From: Zoroaster sp. YZ-2022
Taxonomy: Eukaryota > Echinodermata > Asteroidea > Forcipulatida > Zoroasteridae
NCBI GenBank assembly: GCA_029582265.1
Contig: CM055817.1
Location: 25,946,230 to 26,010,229, forward strand
Direction of reading: 5' to 3'
Length of the DNA stretch: 64,000 bases
Program-made: the position numbers and the translations under genes
In this document: positions 59,501 to 64,000 of the stretch, piece after piece
Position numbering within the stretch: the first letter of the stretch is position 1
How the letters are laid out: every line of letters starts with the position of its first letter
The notes under the pieces: model-generated
What the model saw: only the letters and a program-made list of their open reading frames with translations
The model's database searches: none
Told to the model about the DNA's origin: nothing

Positions 59501-60248
59501 CTTTAATCCAAGACGAACGAAAGGGGCCACCTAACCGGGTATGTAACTGGCTCACTGTTACTGATGTAAATAACAATTGTCCTATTAATATTACCGATAC
59601 TAATGCTAAATTTATTTATAGAAATCTCGTTTTAATGCAATTTACTAAACCTGCTGTTCAAGATGTGTGGCAAAATATTCTTCATATCAGTAGCAACTTA
59701 GAGTGGGATAAGATATGGAATAATATATGGAAGAATTTCTTAATGGATTCCGAGGATAAGAATTTTTTGTACAAACTTAGATTTCGCATTTTGCCGACTA
59801 GGAATATTTTACACAAAATTGGTAAAATTAATGACGTCCAGTGTCCGCTCTGTAATACTTGAAAATGAAACTCACGAGCATCTTTTTATCTATTGTAGTC
59901 GTACTTTAAATGCTTAGATTTATATAGAACATTTATAGAAAAAACTCACTAAAAACAAGTTATTTTTATCTTAACGATTGTAACTGAATTCTGGGACTTA
60001 ATTTAAAGCCAGTTCAAGGAATTATAGTTTGTAAAATGCTCCGTGAAATTTGGAATTCTATATGTAAAATTATTTTTGACAAACATTACAAGCATATGGA
60101 CCTTGTTGCACAGTTTAAACATAATATGAAACGTTTTTTAGTTTTGGAAAAAAACAGACTTCATAAAACATTATTTAAAACTTACTACACAAAAAACAAT
60201 GTTCTATGCTCTTTAGATGAGCAAAACCAAATTCATTTTGATTACTAA
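56511..60248 (+). pseudogene. LINE ORF2 (endonuclease, RT, zinc knuckle)
   Basis: MAFLSFASININGLRDEVKR starts the APE-type endonuclease with its catalytic Asn. A TAA at 56609-56611 precedes IFVQETHS (catalytic Glu). Then IASVYAPNEAYARAHFFND, WVIGGDFNCN, QPSRIDYLFIS and NCGLSDHSIV (Asp/His). Reverse transcriptase: NKSPGYDGLTVECYQ, NWRPISLLAVDYKILSKVIT, LVSIDQEKAFDRISW and IRQGCPLSP, then after a one-base shift LIQHADDTSLFNSNN with the catalytic aspartates. The C-terminal zinc knuckle begins VQCPLCNT and is then shifted. The catalytic residues are all present, so a parent or sibling copy was probably active recently. Confidence 0.9.
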
Positions 60249-60779
60249 TTGTATGTCTCCTTTTGTATTTTGTTGAGATATACTGTATTAGTTATGCCAT
60301 GTGTATATATTTTGTAAGTATTATATATTTTTTTGATGATTAATGTGTAATTGATTGATTGTGTTAGCTTATCGTACAAATTACGTGTATTTATTTTGTG
60401 TTTTTTCTAATGTATATATTTTGTTGCTCATTTCTAAAGTATCAACGAATGTCTTGAATATATTTGTTTTCATTATGTATATATGAGTATTGTAAGTGAC
60501 GTATTTGGTAATGTAATGTGATGTTAGTTATATATAAATATTTATATGTACTTTTTGTATGAAGATTATTTATGCATATCTGTATTTTTGATTTGTGTAT
60601 TTATTATTGTTTGTTACCTTTTGGTTGCTTTATTCAGTTATTCATTATTTGTATTAGTTATTGTTCATTATTACTATTTTTCAATATTTTCATTATAAAA
60701 TTATTGTTTATATATATAATTGTAATTGTATATATTGTACTTATGTATGTGCATTTGTGGTGAAAGAAGTTGAATAAAT

Positions 60780-60795
60780 GGAGTTTTATAACTCC
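60780..60795 (+). other. LINE 3' hairpin
   Basis: GGAGTTTTATAACTCC, six-base-pair stem and four-base loop, right after GAATAAAT. Conserved with 35505-35520 although most of the 3' untranslated region is not; probably the RNA structure the reverse transcriptase recognises. Confidence 0.7.
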
Positions 60796-60799
60796 ACTT

Positions 60800-61069
60800 T
60801 CACACAAAAAATAAATAAATAAAAAATAAATAAAGACTTTTTTTTACTTTTTCAAGGAAAACTTTATTTCAAAATTTCTTGAAAAAACAGCATACATGCA
60901 AATATATACAAAATTTAAAGAATTATAAAGAAATACATTCAGTACCTTAACAGTAGTAAGTTAAACATGTAAACTAAACAAATACCTTAACTAAGGATGC
61001 TGTTCAGCCAAATTTCTACTGTCAGAAATAAAAAATAAATAAATAAATAAAACATTAATAAATTAAAAA

Positions 61070-61100
<31 letters not shown>

Positions 61101-61455
61101 TTATATTATGATATTGAATAAGGGAGTGCCTACAATAAAAACAAACAAACATGGCTCTTAAGCGGGCCCCAGACCCCTTGCCACGAATGAGCTATTCGTG
61201 CTCGTAGGTCCGGCCCTCGCCAAATATTCTGTTCTAGATCTGCCCTTGATGGTGTGTGTTTGAAAAATAAAATCATAAATAGGTGTATGGGTTATGAATA
61301 CATACAGTGGGTTTTGAAGGACCCCTAACATAACAAGGATATTTTATTTACTAGCAGATTGGGTAACATTCACCTAGTGTAACATATTGCAGCAATATAT
61401 TTTTGCCCAATTTCGAGATATAGACCTCTGAAAATGCAACAAAATCACTGATGCA
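60800..61455. other. No gene seen
   Basis: Includes AATC repeats at about 61068-61101 and a G14 run near 61460-61474. Nothing coding. Confidence 0.4.
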
Positions 61456-61478
61456 ACTGGGGGGGGGGGGGGGGTGTA

Positions 61479-61856
61479 GTTTTCAGTCGAGCGATTTAGT
61501 GAATCGGATTTGTGTTCTGATGGCCGAGTCGTCAGAATGTGGGTTCGAATCCCAACCGCGACCGTGGTGCTTGTGTCCTTGAGCAAGACATTTTACCATA
61601 ATTGCTTCTCTCCACCCAAGGGTAAATGGGTACCTGCGAGGGCAGAGTTGGTTGTTGTGTTTGATTAGCCCTATATGCGCTGTAATGGCAGCAATTGAGC
61701 TGTACACTCCCCAGGGAGCTGAAATGGTTTCAGGAATGATTTATGAGCCTGATGAGCAGGGGTAATAATGTAATGTGCCTTGACCACCAGTTTGGTGGAT
61801 ACGTGCGCTATATAAGTCCTCATTATTTATTATTATTATTATTATTATTGTTATAC
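61479..61856 (+). mobile_element. tRNA-derived SINE, near full length
   Basis: GTCGAGCGATTTAGTGAATC (diverged A-box side), GTGGGTTCGAATCCCAACCG (B-box), the body as in 50857-51216, and the 3' end GTTTGGTGGATACGTGCGCT then ATATAAG and an ATT tail. A 70-codon minus-strand frame over it is a shadow. Confidence 0.9.
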
Positions 61857-61859
61857 TTT

Positions 61860-62545
61860 AAACACTCCGTACATGAATACAATCCTGTATAATCCAACTT
61901 TGGTGTTTTCTGCGAGCTGCAGCAACCGGATCATCTGACCCCTTTAATCAACTTCTGTACAAAATTTATTTCACAATCCAATGTAAACCACTTGAACATG
62001 ACATTGTGAAAACTATAATTACTTCTTTTCACTCAGTGGACGATCTTATGAAAATTTCCACTCTGGTTTTTATTAATATAATGACTTATGGTATTATGGT
62101 AATGACCTTAAATTAAAGTCATCATCTGTTTCTCTTAACATTTATAGAGGTACACCCTACTCATTGCTGTGTTGACTGCCAGATACGAAAAACCACTTAA
62201 AACCAATTTGGAAAAAATTGGAAACGTACACCTGATCTATGCAAGCCAACCCTTTCAGGCTCAAGTTAGCAATGTCATGACCTCCATACAAAGTGCATTT
62301 AATTAATGTAATTTACCAAACCCTTAATTAATATAATTGCTATCATATTACATCTTGATGTTTTAAAATGTATGTTGTAGCTGCTGCTAGCAAGCGTGAA
62401 GTGACGCACTATACACTTACATCTCGTAAACCCCACCTATGCAAATTTCCCACTGACCCACTGAACCATGTACTCCTATTACATAACCAGTATAAAGTAG
62501 ATTTCTTCTAATTCGCTTGGTACTCAACCGAAAAAATCAACATTT
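61860..62545. other. No gene seen
   Basis: AT-rich sequence, nothing recognised. Confidence 0.4.
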
Positions 62546-62548
62546 ATA

Positions 62549-62753
62549 GTTTAGTTATAGTTATAGTTATAGTTATAGTTATAGTTATAGTTATAGTTAT
62601 AGTTATAGTTATAGTTATAGTTATAGTTATTGTTATTGTTATTGTTATTGTTATTGTTATTGTTATTGTTATTGTTATTGTTATTGTTATTGTTATTGTT
62701 ATTGTTATTGTTATTGTTATTGTTATTGTTATTGTTATTGTTATTATTATTAT
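62549..62753. repeat. Graded hexanucleotide array TTATAG - TTATTG - TTA
   Basis: About 13 TTATAG units change to about 19 TTATTG units and then to TTATTA. Each change is one base at the same unit position. Confidence 0.95.
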
Positions 62754-62754
62754 C

Positions 62755-63240
62755 TTGGAAACGACTTAGAGTTGAAAAAAAGTTAGCAAAATCCGACTGG
62801 GTCACTGACAACCTCTAGATGAGTTGCCATGGAGTGACCCGCATGTTAAAAATGTACCGCCAATGTTTTTCGATATTTTAACCGCAACTTTTGTTATTTT
62901 GCATCGGAAGATCGCTATTTTACTAAATGATGTGAATACAAATGCTTTAAAACAACACATGCTTTAAAATAAGTTGTGCATCTTAATTTCCGGTTCTTGA
63001 ATGATATGTTAATATCAAAATAAGCGTATATCATTAACATAAGATAATACACACATCTATTAAACTTAATTGTATCTGTTCGTTTAATAGTCTCCATGTC
63101 CTTCAGATAGTGTCTTGTTTTGTGTAGGTTAATACTTAAGCTCTAACTAATATAAATATATGTACATACCTCCATTGTCACACAGCTGCTTAACGTCTCT
63201 CGGCTGCAAAACAAAACAGATAATAATGATTTTGCTTTAA
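62755..63240. other. No gene seen
   Basis: Non-coding. Confidence 0.4.
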
Positions 63241-63494
<254 letters not shown>

Positions 63495-63642
63495 ATGGTA
63501 AAGTGTCTTGCTCAAGGACACAATCACCATGGTCGCGGTTGGGATTCGAACCCACATTCTGACGACTCAGCCATCAGAACACAAATCCGATGCACTTAAA
63601 CCGCTCGACCATTAGCCCAAATTAGCTCAACCATGGCACTCC
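63495..63642 (-). mobile_element. SINE, 3'-truncated
   Basis: Complement of the head of the SINE (GCCATGGTTGAGC at the 5' end, then GGTTCGAATCCCAACCGCGA and GTCCTTGAGCAAGACAC). It stops inside the body at ATTATTATT-like sequence and then the graded microsatellite. An extra 18 bp (AATTAGCTCAACCATTAG-like) is inserted near the A-box. Confidence 0.85.
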
Positions 63643-63644
63643 AT

Positions 63645-64000
63645 AGGTTTGTAGCTATCCCGCATCCATTTTCACTGGTCCACTTGATTTTTAAGTAATT
63701 CATGTATTAGGTTCCCAACAATTGGTGATCAACAATTGTCAATATTTCACAATTCTAGCATAATTGAAAATGAGTTAAATATGCCCAAGTGAAAGATAAA
63801 CAAAAAGGACTAAGGTTCATTGCAGTGTTATTAATACTGACTAACCCAGCAGACTACAGTACTAAGGAGAGGGGCATTTTTATCGGCGGACCATCGAAAA
63901 ATTGGATCCTTTGATTGTTATAATTGACTATCCGAGTCAGCAGCGTATGTAAATAAAACCATACTCTATAATCAAAAAATGTGTGTAGACACCAACCTGT
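63645..64000. other. No gene seen
   Basis: AT-rich sequence to the window end. Confidence 0.4.

Larger units (their letters stand above)
54758..60800 (+). mobile_element. Near full-length L1/Tx1-like LINE (~6.0 kb)
   Basis: 5' untranslated region 54758-54977, ORF1 54978-56544, ORF2 56511-60248, an AT-rich 3' untranslated region, AATAAA at 60773, hairpin at 60780-60795 and an AAATA tail. Endonuclease, reverse transcriptase and C-terminal zinc knuckle are all recognisable. At least six frame breaks exist (ORF1 ~55490; ORF2 56609, ~58455, 59006, ~59110, 59862), each small. Sister to 35499-38752. Confidence 0.93.

Noticed and set aside
62549..62753. Telomeric repeat
   Set aside because: TTATAG/TTATTG is not TTAGGG and grades into TTA; it behaves as a microsatellite.

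Overview
The window reads as nuclear DNA of a marine invertebrate, most likely a deuterostome such as an echinoderm; species is not determinable from sequence alone. Reasons: AT-rich sequence with short phase-1 exons and GTAAGT donors, extracellular modules (LDLa, LamG-like), tRNA-derived SINEs, several non-LTR LINE lineages, Penelope-like elements (PLEs), many MITEs and very long trinucleotide microsatellites. There is no bacterial, organellar or rRNA content. A 500-N scaffold gap lies at 4747-5246.

Host genes are sparse and mostly on the minus strand. From right to left: the last exon of a secreted protein with repeated Cys-containing modules (52360-53231); a signal-peptide exon (31177-31240) and a 70-codon Cys-containing exon (30342-30551) of a small secreted-protein gene (copy B); a frame-broken LamG-like exon (16910-~17530); a decayed paralogue of the same two exons (copy A: ~13512-13570 and 11976-12200); another signal-peptide-like exon (1670-1739); and an LDL-receptor class A exon (268-387). 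Copies A and B share flanking non-coding DNA (9120-10330 with 23620-24380; 13571-13900 with 31241-31565), so they are products of a segmental duplication. On the plus strand a THAP zinc-finger exon (40991-42340) is split by a PLE insertion.

Most of the rest is mobile DNA. LINEs: 14090-14725, 17905-21540 (interrupted by a 694-bp MITE), 29243-29914, 32430-34195, 35499-38752, 39603-40095, and a near full-length L1/Tx1-like element at 54758-60800. PLEs with reverse transcriptase and/or GIY-YIG endonuclease: 27652-29238 and 41121-42245, plus about eight loci carrying only their terminal sequence, often as head-to-head inverted pairs. MITEs with recognisable TIRs and TSDs: 11255-11530 (mariner-like), 19321-20014 and 23327-23584 (3-bp TWA duplication), 51477-51650 (hAT-like, 8-bp duplication), and others. 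SINEs at 50857-51216, 61479-61856 and 63495-63642 share their 3' tail with a LINE family present in the same window.

Tandem DNA is abundant: a ~56-bp minisatellite (8391-9063), a foldback ~120-bp satellite inside copy A (12430-13150), a ~138-bp satellite (25880-27190), an 81/58-bp minisatellite growing out of a PLE end (44215-45235), a perfect 421-bp duplication (48245-49086), ~820 bp of ATT repeats (34666-35491) and graded compound microsatellites near the right end.

A caution covers all coding calls: many frames break by single-base indels, in old and young sequence alike. Some breaks may be assembly errors rather than real pseudogenisation. I found no clearly new enzymatic system. The best leads are the PLE terminal sequences with hammerhead-like pairing, the PLE that split a THAP gene, the L1/Tx1-like LINE bounded by A/T microsatellites with a conserved 3' hairpin, and the unassigned repeat module at 52.4-53.2 kb.
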